Source: Flavobacteriales bacterium
Lineage (GTDB): Bacteria; Bacteroidota; Bacteroidia; Flavobacteriales_F; PHOS-HE28
NCBI GenBank assembly: GCA_020854015.1
Contig: JADZGG010000025.1
Coordinates: 1 to 8,408, forward strand
DNA length: 8,408 nt
Direction of reading: 5' to 3'
Both the position numbers and the translations under genes were made by a program. The notes beneath the pieces were generated by a model that saw nothing but the letters and a program-made list of their open reading frames with translations, was not told the origin of the DNA and made no database searches. Of the stretch, positions 1 to 6,852 are shown in pieces (the first letter of the stretch is position 1; every line of letters starts with the position of its first letter).

Positions 1-1
1 C

Positions 2-970
2 ACCAAAGGAGATCCGTTGCGCCTCGGACTGTTCGTGCTGGCCGGTACGGTCATGCTCGTAGGCAGCCTCTACCTGCTCGGAAGCAAGCGCAGTCTGTTC
101 TCCAATACCATCGAGGTAGAAGCGCGCTTTCGTCAAGTAGGCGGTTTGCGACCCGGCAACAACGTGCGATACATGGGCATCAACGTGGGCACGGTGAAGG
201 CCGTGGAGATCGCCGATGACACGACGGTCCTCGTGATCCTCGCCATCCGCGCGGACGAGGCCGAACACATCAACACGAGCGCCGTGGCCACGGTCGGGTC
301 GGATGGCCTGATGGGCAACCGCCTGGTGAACCTTACGCCTGGGGAACACCCGGGACCGTCCCTGAGCGAAGGCACCGTTCTGACCACCAGCGTGCCGTTG
401 GATACCGACCTGATGTTGCGCACCCTGGACAGAACGAACAGCAACCTGGCCGTTATCACCGATGACCTGCGTCTGTTGAGCGGTCGGCTCAATGATCCGG
501 GCAATTTCGTCGGCATGCTCACGGACACCTCGCTCGCTCTGGCATTGCGTCAGGCCTTGTACGACCTGCAAGCGAGCGCCGGCAACGCTTACGCGCTGAC
601 GTCCGGCGTGAATGCGCTCGTGCTCGACGCGCAACATGGGCAGGGAGCGTTGGGCGTGCTGATCAGTGACGAAGGCACCGAAGCGGACATGCGCCGGATG
701 CTATCCGACCTGCGCATGGCGGCTGACACATTGGGCATCGCCATCGGTCGGATCGATAGGTTCAGCAAGGACCTGGAACAAGGACAGGGATTGGCACATG
801 CGATCGTGAAGGACACCGTGCTGGCCAACGATGTGCGGCGGATGATCGTGCGATTGGATACCAGCACGGCCTTGTTGAACGAGGACCTGCGCGCAGTGCA
901 GCGCAACTGGCTTCTGCGTCGCTACTTCAAGGAGCAGGAGAAAGCGAAGGCAAAGACCCAGGCACCTTGA
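2..970 (+). CDS. MlaD family (MCE domain) lipid-transport protein, probably 5'-partial
   Basis: Substrate-binding, membrane-anchored subunit of a Mla-type ABC system that moves phospholipids between inner and outer membrane. Numbering from the TTG at 17: a membrane anchor spans about residues 3-22. The MCE/MlaD domain covers about 33-110, with the typical features GLRPGNNVRYMGINVG (43-58) and GSDGLMGNRLV (94-104). A long helical region follows (about 128-305), made of three 48-residue repeats, and then a charged K/E-rich tail. The only in-window start candidate is TTG at 17, preceded by AAAGGAG (5-11). The frame is open to the left edge, and Bacteroidota relatives usually carry several polar residues before the anchor, so the true start is probably upstream. 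The permease (MlaE) and ATPase (MlaF) genes would be expected to the left but are not visible. The family call is strong; the phospholipid substrate is inferred from the family. Confidence 0.88.
   Translation, partial: TKGDPLRLGLFVLAGTVMLVGSLYLLGSKRSLFSNTIEVEARFRQVGGLRPGNNVRYMGINVGTVKAVEIADDTTVLVILAIRADEAEHINTSAVATVGSDGLMGNRLVNLTPGEHPGPSLSEGTVLTTSVPLDTDLMLRTLDRTNSNLAVITDDLRLLSGRLNDPGNFVGMLTDTSLALALRQALYDLQASAGNAYALTSGVNALVLDAQHGQGALGVLISDEGTEADMRRMLSDLRMAADTLGIAIGRIDRFSKDLEQGQGLAHAIVKDTVLANDVRRMIVRLDTSTALLNEDLRAVQRNWLLRRYFKEQEKAKAKTQAP
500..931 (+). repeat. Three tandem 48-residue helical repeats in the MlaD C-terminal region
   Basis: Counting from the TTG at 17, repeats begin at Gly162, Gly210 and Gly258, exactly 48 residues apart. 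Each unit has Gly at position 1, Asp at position 9 (D170, D218, D266) and Arg at position 17 (R178, R226, R274), followed by a hydrophobic helix. The first two units end in GQ (HGQ, QGQ) just before the next Gly. MCE proteins often assemble helical C-terminal regions into a tube or needle, so these repeats may build such a structure. The periodicity is seen directly; the structural role is inferred. Confidence 0.7.
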
Positions 971-1007
971 TAGACCAAGCCGCCTGACGCTGCGTTCCAT
1001 TGCCGCT

Positions 1008-1340
1008 ATGTTGTTCTTGCGTGGACTCCTCCTGCTTTTCATCGGATGCCTGTGGCTCGGCATGTGGCTGTGGTGGCAGCTGATCCACCTGCGTTCAGGC
1101 TATCCGCCGATGGAACCCGGCTTCCTGAAATGGTGGAGCGACCTGGAGGGTCAGCCGGAGCTCGACCTGTTCCTCCTGCAGTTCGGCTACCCGGTGTTCT
1201 GGTGGTTCACACGGAAGATCGCCTGGACGGGTATCTGGAGTTGGCTGCGGAAGGTTCACTTGATCGCCGTGATCGCCTTGGCGGTCACCCTTCTGCTGAT
1301 GCTCCTGGCCACGCCGGATGTGAGCGCGTTCAGCAGTTGA
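1008..1340 (+). CDS. Small membrane protein of unknown function (110 aa)
   Basis: I do not recognise a family. The protein starts with a strongly hydrophobic, Trp-rich segment (about residues 1-27) and ends with another (about 82-102). A moderately hydrophobic aromatic stretch lies between (about 53-72, including FGYPVFWWF), preceded by an acidic polar loop (SDLEGQPELD). It is probably an inner-membrane protein with two or three membrane passes. ATG at 1008 is the natural start; no Shine-Dalgarno sequence precedes it. It lies 37 bases after the MlaD stop codon and 35 bases before the MmcQ/YjbR gene, so co-transcription with mlaD is possible. A rival frame on the same strand (1046-1363) gives an Arg/Pro-rich non-membrane product and looks like a shadow. 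Confidence 0.65.
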   Translation: MLFLRGLLLLFIGCLWLGMWLWWQLIHLRSGYPPMEPGFLKWWSDLEGQPELDLFLLQFGYPVFWWFTRKIAWTGIWSWLRKVHLIAVIALAVTLLLMLLATPDVSAFSS

Positions 1341-1367
1341 AGTGTCGCCGAACGGATCCTTAGTTTG
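1337..1367 (+). promoter_or_regulatory. Candidate Bacteroidota-type promoter of the MmcQ/YjbR gene
   Basis: A TTG at 1337-1339 (the -33-like element, overlapping the stop codon of the 110-aa gene) is followed after 20 bases by TTAGTTTG at 1360-1367. The latter matches the Bacteroidota -7 consensus TAnnTTTG at five of its six fixed positions. The predicted transcription start falls about 2 to 4 bases before the ATG at 1376, giving an almost leaderless mRNA. This is the best-spaced promoter in the window, but it is a short motif judged by eye. Confidence 0.45.
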
Positions 1368-1375
1368 GTCGCACC

Positions 1376-1702
1376 ATGGATAGCGCCTCGGCCCGAACCT
1401 ACTTGCTTGCCCTGCCCGGCATCACCGAGCACGACCACTTCGGGCGCCCAGCGTACCGCAGCACCACCAGCAAAGGCAAGCCCTCGAACATTTTCATGAC
1501 CCTGTGGGTGGAGGATCAACGGGCCGTGCTCATGTTGAACGTGGAACAACAAGCGGAATTGAACAGCCACCACCCGGAGGCCTTCTTCCCTGTACCCAAT
1601 AAGTGGGGAGCGAAGGGGGCCACCTTCGTGGAACTGGCGCGTGTGAATGAGAAGTTGTTCCGCAGCGGGCTGGACCATGCGTTGGCCAACGTGCGGAAGT
1701 GA
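1376..1702 (+). CDS. MmcQ/YjbR family protein (108 aa)
   Basis: A small alpha/beta protein with the CyaY-like fold typical of the MmcQ/YjbR family. Members are sometimes annotated as DNA-binding, but their cellular role is not established. Seen in the sequence: an N-terminal helix ending LALPGITEHDHFGRPAYR (residues 11-28), matching the family's ALPG...H.G.P.F pattern; a central strand pair around IFMTLWVEDQRAVLMLN (39-55); an HHPEAFFPVPNKWGAKG segment (65-81) typical of the family; and a C-terminal helix (about 92-107). Length is normal for a single-domain member. The ATG at 1376 follows the TTAGTTTG box by 8 bases and has no Shine-Dalgarno sequence. It stands between membrane protein genes with no evident functional link to them. 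Confidence 0.85.
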   Translation: MDSASARTYLLALPGITEHDHFGRPAYRSTTSKGKPSNIFMTLWVEDQRAVLMLNVEQQAELNSHHPEAFFPVPNKWGAKGATFVELARVNEKLFRSGLDHALANVRK

Positions 1703-1712
1703 GCGGTCGCAT

Positions 1713-1720
1713 TACTTTCG
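1713..1720 (+). promoter_or_regulatory. Candidate -7 box upstream of the LIC_10190-like gene
   Basis: TACTTTCG matches TAnnTTTG at five of six fixed positions and lies 15 bases before the ATG at 1736. No TTG sits at a good -33 distance; the nearest (1682-1684) is 28 bases away. Weak evidence on its own. It is listed because the same kind of box recurs before neighbouring starts. Confidence 0.25.
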
Positions 1721-1735
1721 GCTCATTCGCAACCC

Positions 1736-3430
1736 ATGCTTCTGATCCTGCTCTGGTGGTGTTCCGTACTTCTCTGTACCGTGCCGATCGGCCACGCCTT
1801 CCTGCGTTGGTCCTTCCGGAAAGATGTCGGTGACATCGCCACCATTCCCTTCGTGCACCTTTTCCTGAGCGGGCTCTTCGTGATCACCGTTATCGGGACG
1901 GTTTGGTCGCTGGTGGCACCTGTTGGGGCCATTGCATTGATGGTGACGGCGGTGGTGGCCTTGATCCTGTCCGTGCGCCTACGGGCCTCCCTTTCACGGC
2001 AACTGCGTGCGCGGATCGCGGTGCTCCGATCGATGCCCATCCCGGTGAAGCTTGCGCTCGGAGCGCTGTTGGTGGTAGCGTTACTGAAAAGCGCGGCTCC
2101 CTCCGAACTGTACGACGAAGGCGGATATTTCCTGCCTTACATCAAGTGGATCGAGCACTACGGTGCGGTTCCTGGTATCGCCAACATCGAAGACCGCTTC
2201 GGACTGAACTCGGCATTCCACATTCCCTGCGCGCTCTTCAGCTTCGCCTGGCTCGATGGCAAGGGACTGTACGATCTGAACGGATTGTTCATGTTGGTCG
2301 TCTCGGCCTATTTCCTTAGCGGCGCCAGCAACCTGCTGAAGGGAGGACCCGTGAAGTTGTCGGATGTAGCGAAGGTCTTCTGCCTGCTCTTTCTGATGCG
2401 CAACATGCTCACCGGCCCGCGTCCGGACCTGCCTGCGATGTTCCTCGGCGAGCTGGTGCTGATCATGGGACTTGAGAAGTTCGAGCAGGGTCGCACCCGG
2501 CTGAACGATCCGGAGTTCCGGCTGATCGCCTTGTATGCCGTGTTCCTGGTCGGCATGAAGTTCACCTCCCTTTTCATCGGCTTGTTGCCCGCATACCTGG
2601 TCGTGGAAATGATGGTGGCCCGGGTGAAGGTGCCTTGGGGGTGGTTGGTGGCCATGGCCTCGGCGTTGTTGCTGCCGTGGATGGCCTTGAACGCCGTGAT
2701 CAGCGGCTATCTCATCTATCCGCTCTACCAGGTCAACGTGCTCGATGTGGATTGGAAAGTACCGGAAGAGACCGCACGACGCACCTACTTCTATGTGAGC
2801 GAGTTCGCGAAGACGAACGCGACACCGGCCACCAGCGAGCACCTGCACAACACCCGCAGCTTGCGCGAGTGGGTTCCACAGTGGTTCCAACGCGAGAACG
2901 CCATGAACAAGGTGATGGCGCTGGTGCTTCTGGCCAGTACGGTGGGGCTTCTCGCTTTGGCCGTCATCCGTGGTCGCAGGTTTTGGTCATCCCACCGGGA
3001 CCTGGTGGTGTTCGGAGCCCTGCTTCTGGTGAACAATCTGGTCTGGTTCCTGCGTAGTCCGGCCTTCCGGTTCGGATGGGCCACGATCATCATCTTCATC
3101 GCACTGACCTGCTACGTGGCCTTGCGGAACGTGCGTGGCGGCACACTGCTGCGTTGGTCCACGCTTGGCCTGTTCGCGGTATTACTGGCGCAGACACTGC
3201 TGAAAACGGGCATCGAGTCGCGCGACGTGGCAAGACACCATGCGTTCACACCAGCTCCAGTGGAAGAGGTCTCTTACACTGAGCGCGACCTCCAAGGCAT
3301 GAAGGTGCGGGTAGCGGATGGGTTCCCATGCTGGGGCGTGGCGCCACCCTGTTTCCACGTTGGCACCACCAACTGGGTGCAACCGCGCGGTCCGAAGGTG
3401 CAGGACGGTTTCCGGGCAGCGAAGCGCTAG
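1736..3430 (+). CDS. Polytopic membrane protein resembling the LIC_10190 family
   Basis: A 564-residue integral membrane protein with roughly ten or more hydrophobic segments (for example about 1-22, 36-58, 60-80, 104-119, 183-197, 265-290, 302-325, 393-411, 423-438, 446-463, 472-490). The marker features are YDEGGYFLPYIKWIEHY (126-142), VPGIANIEDRFGLNSAFH (145-162), SGYLIYPLYQVNVLDVDWKVP (about 323-343) and a soluble C-terminal tail with FPCWGVAPPC (530-539) and DGFR (557-560). This order of motifs is as I recall it for the family NCBI calls LIC_10190 membrane proteins. Those have an overall architecture like lipid-linked-sugar-dependent GT-C glycosyltransferases, but no proven activity. Acidic residues after the fourth hydrophobic segment (D127, E128) sit where GT-C enzymes carry catalytic acids; that comparison is inference. 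Involvement in surface glycans would fit the nearby GT2 gene, but no pathway can be named. Confidence 0.7.
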   Translation: MLLILLWWCSVLLCTVPIGHAFLRWSFRKDVGDIATIPFVHLFLSGLFVITVIGTVWSLVAPVGAIALMVTAVVALILSVRLRASLSRQLRARIAVLRSMPIPVKLALGALLVVALLKSAAPSELYDEGGYFLPYIKWIEHYGAVPGIANIEDRFGLNSAFHIPCALFSFAWLDGKGLYDLNGLFMLVVSAYFLSGASNLLKGGPVKLSDVAKVFCLLFLMRNMLTGPRPDLPAMFLGELVLIMGLEKFEQGRTRLNDPEFRLIALYAVFLVGMKFTSLFIGLLPAYLVVEMMVARVKVPWGWLVAMASALLLPWMALNAVISGYLIYPLYQVNVLDVDWKVPEETARRTYFYVSEFAKTNATPATSEHLHNTRSLREWVPQWFQRENAMNKVMALVLLASTVGLLALAVIRGRRFWSSHRDLVVFGALLLVNNLVWFLRSPAFRFGWATIIIFIALTCYVALRNVRGGTLLRWSTLGLFAVLLAQTLLKTGIESRDVARHHAFTPAPVEEVSYTERDLQGMKVRVADGFPCWGVAPPCFHVGTTNWVQPRGPKVQDGFRAAKR

Positions 3431-3481
3431 GTTCGGACAACGAGGCACAAGGCTTTGTGCGTCTAGCAGATGACCATCCGT

Positions 3482-3489
3482 TACCTTGG
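3482..3489 (+). promoter_or_regulatory. Candidate -7 box just before the large T9SS cargo gene
   Basis: TACCTTGG matches TAnnTTTG at five of six fixed positions and ends 4 bases before the ATG at 3494. A TTTG lies upstream at 3454-3457, 24 bases away, slightly longer than usual. If real, transcription would begin at or next to the ATG at 3494. The mRNA would then be leaderless and the earlier in-frame ATG at 3470 excluded. Confidence 0.35.
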
Positions 3490-3493
3490 CATC

Positions 3494-6400
3494 ATGCGCA
3501 ATACCAGGCCGCTCCTCTCCTTCCTCCTGTGCACCGGCACGCTCGTAACAGTTGCTGCGGAACACGATCGAACAGGGCTCCAATTCCAAGAGAACAAGGG
3601 GCAATGGCCCGGCCAGGTGCTGTACCGGGTACCCACAGGACAGGGTGCTGTCTTCGTGGAGAAAGGAGCGCTCACTTACGTACTTCGCTCTGGCGGTCAT
3701 CAACATGGCACCAAGGCCGTTGCACATGACGAGGGCCTGCGTGCCCATGCGTTCCGCGTCCACTTCGAGAACGGTCAGTCCACCACACAGCAAGGCTTGG
3801 ATCCAGCTCCCCACTACGAGAACCACTTCATTGGCAACGACCCTTCGAAATGGGCTTCACGTGTGCGGGTGTTCGGCGGAGCGGAGCTACGCGAGGTCTA
3901 CCCGGGCATCACGCTTCACATAAGCGGTGCTGGCGGACTCACTTACGATTGGTTGGTAGCCCCCGGTGCGGACCCCAACAACATCGTCCTTCGCTACGAA
4001 GGCCAGGAGCGGATGGAGGTGAACAATGGCCGCCTCGTTGTGCATACCTCGGCCGGCACGGTGACCGAGGAAGCACCGGTCGCTTGGCAGGAAGTGAACG
4101 GCATACGTCGACCTGTGGCCGTTGCCTTTCAGTTGGAAGGTGACCGGGTGCGTTTCGCCTTGCCGCAGGGGCACGACGCGCGGTATCCCTTGGTGATCGA
4201 CCCCACCGTTGTCTTCGGCAGTTTCACGGGTAGCACCGCGGACAACTTCGGTTTCACGGCCACCTACAACGCGAACGGGGACCTGTTCGGTGGCGGCATC
4301 GTGTTCGGCACAGGCTACCCTGTAACACTGGGTGTGCAGGGTCCTGCCTTTGTGGGGGGGACCATCGACATGGCCATCACGAAGTTCACACCGGACGGTA
4401 CCGCCCTGGTGTGGAGCACCTACATCGGTGGTGCGTTCGGTAACGAGAGTCCGCACAGCATCATCGTGAACAGCAACGACGAGCTCTACCTGCTCGGTAC
4501 CACGGGCGCATCGGATTTCCCCACCACACCGGGCTGCTTCGACAACACTTTCGCCGGAGGACCTGCGGTGAACTTTCCGGTGAACGAAGGCTACCAGCAT
4601 CCCAATGGCGTTGACATTGTCGTCGTGCACTTGAGCGCTGATGCGACCGGCCTGCTCGGCAGCACGTACGTAGGTGGCACCGGTACGGACGGGATCAACG
4701 ACCCCACACCCACCGGATACAATTACGGCGATCCCTTCCGCGGCGAGATCGTGCTGAACGCGCAGGAATTGCCTGTGATCGCCAGCAGCACCCAGAGCAG
4801 CAACATGCCCACCTCGGCAAATGCTCCGTTCCCGACCTTCAGTGGCGGCGTGCAGGATGGCTACCTCTTCGCCATGGATGCCCCGCTCACAAGCCAGAGC
4901 TTCGCCAGCTACTACGGCGGCAGCGGTATTGATGCGTGCTACAGCGTGCAGTTGGACAGCGATGGTGAAGTGTTCGTGGTCGGAGGAAGCACGAGCGGTG
5001 ACCTACCCATGGCCGGTTCATCACTTGACCCCACATCCAACGGGGCCACCGATGGATTCATCGCGCGCTTCGACCCCACGGGATCCACGTTGCTCAGCAG
5101 TACGTACCTGGGGACCCCAGCCTACGACCAATGCTACTTCGTGCAGCTCGACACGGCCGACGCTGTGTATGTCGTTGGACAGACACACGGCATCTGGCCC
5201 ATCACCCCGGGGAAGTACGCCAATGCCAACAGTTCGCAGTTCATTCAGAAGGTATCGCACGACCTCTCGACCTCGATCTGGAGCACGGCGATCGGCAATG
5301 GGACTGGCGTGGAGGACATCAGCCCATCGGCCTTTCTGGTGAGCGATTGCGGACAGATCTATTTCAGCGGTTGGGGCGGCAGCACCAACTGGGTACAACA
5401 GGCTTTCTCCAGCACGACGACAGGACTTCCGGTGACCGCCGACGCCTTTCAATCCGGCACCGATGGCAGCGATTTCTACTTGATGGTGCTGAGCGCGGAA
5501 GCCATGTCCTTGGATTACGCCACGTTCTACGGTGGCTCGTTCAGTGCAGAGCATGTGGACGGTGGCACCAGCCGTTTCGCGAAGAACGGCGTTGTTTACC
5601 AGGCCGTGTGCGCTGGCTGCGGTGGTAACTCCGACCTCCCCACGACACCGGGCGCCTGGAGCCAGACGAACAACAGCTTCAACTGCAACCTAGGTGTGTT
5701 CAAGATCGATTTCGGTGAAGGGGTGGTCTCCAGCATCAGTGGTACGCCACTTTCCGGCTGCGCACCTGTCACCATCAACTTCCTGAACCTCGGCAGCGGT
5801 ACCAACTGGCTGTGGGACTTCGGCGATGGTTCGCCGATCAGCACCGACCAGGTCCCTTCGCACTTGTACGACGTTCCCGGCGTGTACACCGTTACCCTCG
5901 TGGCCATCGACAGTGCCTCGTGCAACTTCGCGGACACCGCATCGATCCAAGTGACCATCGCGGATCCGCTGACCGTGACACCCGGCTTCACCATCAGCCA
6001 GCCGGACCCCTGTGATCCGCTCACGGTGGTCTGCACCAACACCACCACCGCTGGCACGTTCAACTTCACCTGGAACATGGGCGATGGCACGGTCATCAGC
6101 ACCACGAACGCCATTCACACCTATGCTGACACCGGCACATACGTGATCACGCTGCAGGCCCAGGAGACCATCTGTGGCGCATCCGGAACCGTTCAGATCC
6201 CGATCACGCTGCTACCGATAGGTACATTGGATGTGCAGTTCGAAGTGACAGGCAACGATCTCTGCTCGGGATTGAGCGTTACCACCGTGAACCTCACCAG
6301 CGCGCCACAGGGCACTGTGTACACGTGGAACATGGGCGACGGTACAGTGCTCCAAGGGGAGTCTGTTTCGTATACCTACACGGACGCGGGCAGTTACACG

Positions 6401-6772
6401 ATCAGCCTACAGGCCGCGGATCCCTTGTGCGGACAAAGCGGCTCGTTCGCGGTACCGGTGGAGGTCTCGGGCAGCTCGTGGTTGCAGGGCGGGTTGCTCG
6501 TACCGAACGTGTTCAGCCCGAACGGCGACCTGAAGAATGACAGCTTCTTCCCGATCCCCAATGCGAACGGCAACGTCACGCTGAAGGTCTTCAACCGTTG
6601 GGGCATGAAGCTGTACGAGAGCGGCGGCACATACAAGCCCTGGGATGGCAAGACGCCAGGGAACAATGCGGTACCGGAAGGGGTCTATTACTACATCCTG
6701 GACTACGACTTCCCCTGCCAGGGCGATCGCCTGCAAGGCCGAAAGGTGGGTCACGTGCAGGTATTGCGCTGA
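3494..6772 (+). CDS. T9SS type B cargo: DUF7948-like, SBBP propeller, three PKD domains, CHU_C sorting domain
   Basis: A large secreted, probably surface-attached protein (1092 aa). A signal peptide covers about residues 1-22 (RNTRPLL, then a hydrophobic core ending near VAA). A DUF7948-like domain covers about 28-240: it opens with FQENKGQW (31-38), contains YPGITLHI and YDWLVAPGADP, and ends YPLVIDPT (231-238). Seven SBBP-type beta-propeller repeats follow (about 243-735), with CAGCGGNSD at 706-714. Three PKD domains lie at about 748-822, 828-906 and 910-991; the first has the classical WDFGDG, the other two WNMGDG. The CHU_C type B sorting domain (about 1001-1092) has VPNVFSPNGD, VFNRWG and GVYYY. 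T9SS would export it and process the C-terminal domain. ATG at 3494 is preferred over in-frame ATG 3470 because the latter adds eight polar residues before the signal peptide and would span the putative -7 box. The ligand is unknown; PKD and propeller domains suggest adhesion or matrix function. Confidence 0.9.
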   Translation: MRNTRPLLSFLLCTGTLVTVAAEHDRTGLQFQENKGQWPGQVLYRVPTGQGAVFVEKGALTYVLRSGGHQHGTKAVAHDEGLRAHAFRVHFENGQSTTQQGLDPAPHYENHFIGNDPSKWASRVRVFGGAELREVYPGITLHISGAGGLTYDWLVAPGADPNNIVLRYEGQERMEVNNGRLVVHTSAGTVTEEAPVAWQEVNGIRRPVAVAFQLEGDRVRFALPQGHDARYPLVIDPTVVFGSFTGSTADNFGFTATYNANGDLFGGGIVFGTGYPVTLGVQGPAFVGGTIDMAITKFTPDGTALVWSTYIGGAFGNESPHSIIVNSNDELYLLGTTGASDFPTTPGCFDNTFAGGPAVNFPVNEGYQHPNGVDIVVVHLSADATGLLGSTYVGGTGTDGINDPTPTGYNYGDPFRGEIVLNAQELPVIASSTQSSNMPTSANAPFPTFSGGVQDGYLFAMDAPLTSQSFASYYGGSGIDACYSVQLDSDGEVFVVGGSTSGDLPMAGSSLDPTSNGATDGFIARFDPTGSTLLSSTYLGTPAYDQCYFVQLDTADAVYVVGQTHGIWPITPGKYANANSSQFIQKVSHDLSTSIWSTAIGNGTGVEDISPSAFLVSDCGQIYFSGWGGSTNWVQQAFSSTTTGLPVTADAFQSGTDGSDFYLMVLSAEAMSLDYATFYGGSFSAEHVDGGTSRFAKNGVVYQAVCAGCGGNSDLPTTPGAWSQTNNSFNCNLGVFKIDFGEGVVSSISGTPLSGCAPVTINFLNLGSGTNWLWDFGDGSPISTDQVPSHLYDVPGVYTVTLVAIDSASCNFADTASIQVTIADPLTVTPGFTISQPDPCDPLTVVCTNTTTAGTFNFTWNMGDGTVISTTNAIHTYADTGTYVITLQAQETICGASGTVQIPITLLPIGTLDVQFEVTGNDLCSGLSVTTVNLTSAPQGTVYTWNMGDGTVLQGESVSYTYTDAGSYTISLQAADPLCGQSGSFAVPVEVSGSSWLQGGLLVPNVFSPNGDLKNDSFFPIPNANGNVTLKVFNRWGMKLYESGGTYKPWDGKTPGNNAVPEGVYYYILDYDFPCQGDRLQGRKVGHVQVLR
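4220..5710 (+). repeat. Seven SBBP-type beta-propeller repeats
   Basis: The repeated pattern is S(T/Y)(Y)xGG....D....v..D..g..yv.G.T...(D)(F/L)PtT. Using the 3494 start, units begin near residues 243, 308, 390, 472, 535, 597 and 677. Spacing is 65, 82, 82, 63, 62 and 80, so some blades carry insertions of about 20 residues. Examples are YYGGSGIDACYSVQLDSDGE and TYLGTPAYDQCYFVQLDTAD. Seven units would fit a complete seven-bladed propeller. The repeats are visible by eye; the blade count is inferred. Confidence 0.6.
5735..6466 (+). repeat. Three tandem PKD domains with regularly spaced cysteines
   Basis: Each unit has a Cys near its N-terminal strand and another near its C-terminal end: C756/C810, C840/C894 and C924/C979 (3494 start). 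The first cysteines are exactly 84 residues apart. Within-unit distances are 54, 54 and 55. The central motif is WDFGDG (W774), then WNMGDG (W860 and W945), followed by H(L/T)Y or YTY and a G.Y...L strand. The second unit has one additional Cys (C847). Confidence 0.8.
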
Positions 6773-6852
6773 GCGGGATGTGACGATCGGTGTGTCACCT
6801 TCAAGCAGCGTTGAGCGTCCTACGCGTGTCAATGACCCGATCAACCCATCCC
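6773..6852 (+). other. 80-base gap between the two T9SS cargo genes
   Basis: This is the longest gap in the window. It holds a short inverted repeat, GTGAC (6780-6784) and GTCAC (6794-6798), with no T tract after it, so it is not a convincing terminator. No good TAnnTTTG box is seen; TACGCGTG (6821-6828) is a poor match. Two earlier in-frame starts for the next gene fall here: GTG at 6790 and ATG at 6832. Confidence 0.4.

Noticed and set aside
5..11. AAAGGAG as a ribosome binding site for a TTG start at 17
   Set aside because: Well placed, but other starts here lack Shine-Dalgarno sequences and the frame is open upstream, so these bases are more likely codons of the mlaD-like gene.
1046..1363. 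Alternative plus-strand frame overlapping the 110-aa membrane protein
   Set aside because: Product is Arg/Pro/Ala-rich with no coherent segments, typical of a shifted frame; the membrane-protein frame has normal composition.
2081..2890. Long minus-strand frame (269 aa) opposite the LIC_10190-like gene
   Set aside because: It is His/Gln/Arg-rich without domains, and lies wholly opposite a clearly coding membrane protein. Long antisense frames are expected in G+C-rich DNA.
3182..3826. Minus-strand frame (214 aa) across the junction of the LIC_10190-like and T9SS cargo genes
   Set aside because: It covers the conserved tail of one gene and the signal peptide and DUF7948 start of the next; no domain of its own.
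3887..4630. Minus-strand frame (247 aa) opposite the large T9SS cargo gene
   Set aside because: Low-complexity H/R/V/G composition, no recognisable motif, fully overlapped by the DUF7948/propeller coding region.
5021..6118. Minus-strand frames opposite the propeller and PKD region
   Set aside because: Apparent open frames come from the codon bias of the real gene on the other strand; no motifs.
6780..6798. GTGAC/GTCAC inverted repeat after the large cargo gene
   Set aside because: A 5-bp stem with no T tract; too weak to call a terminator.
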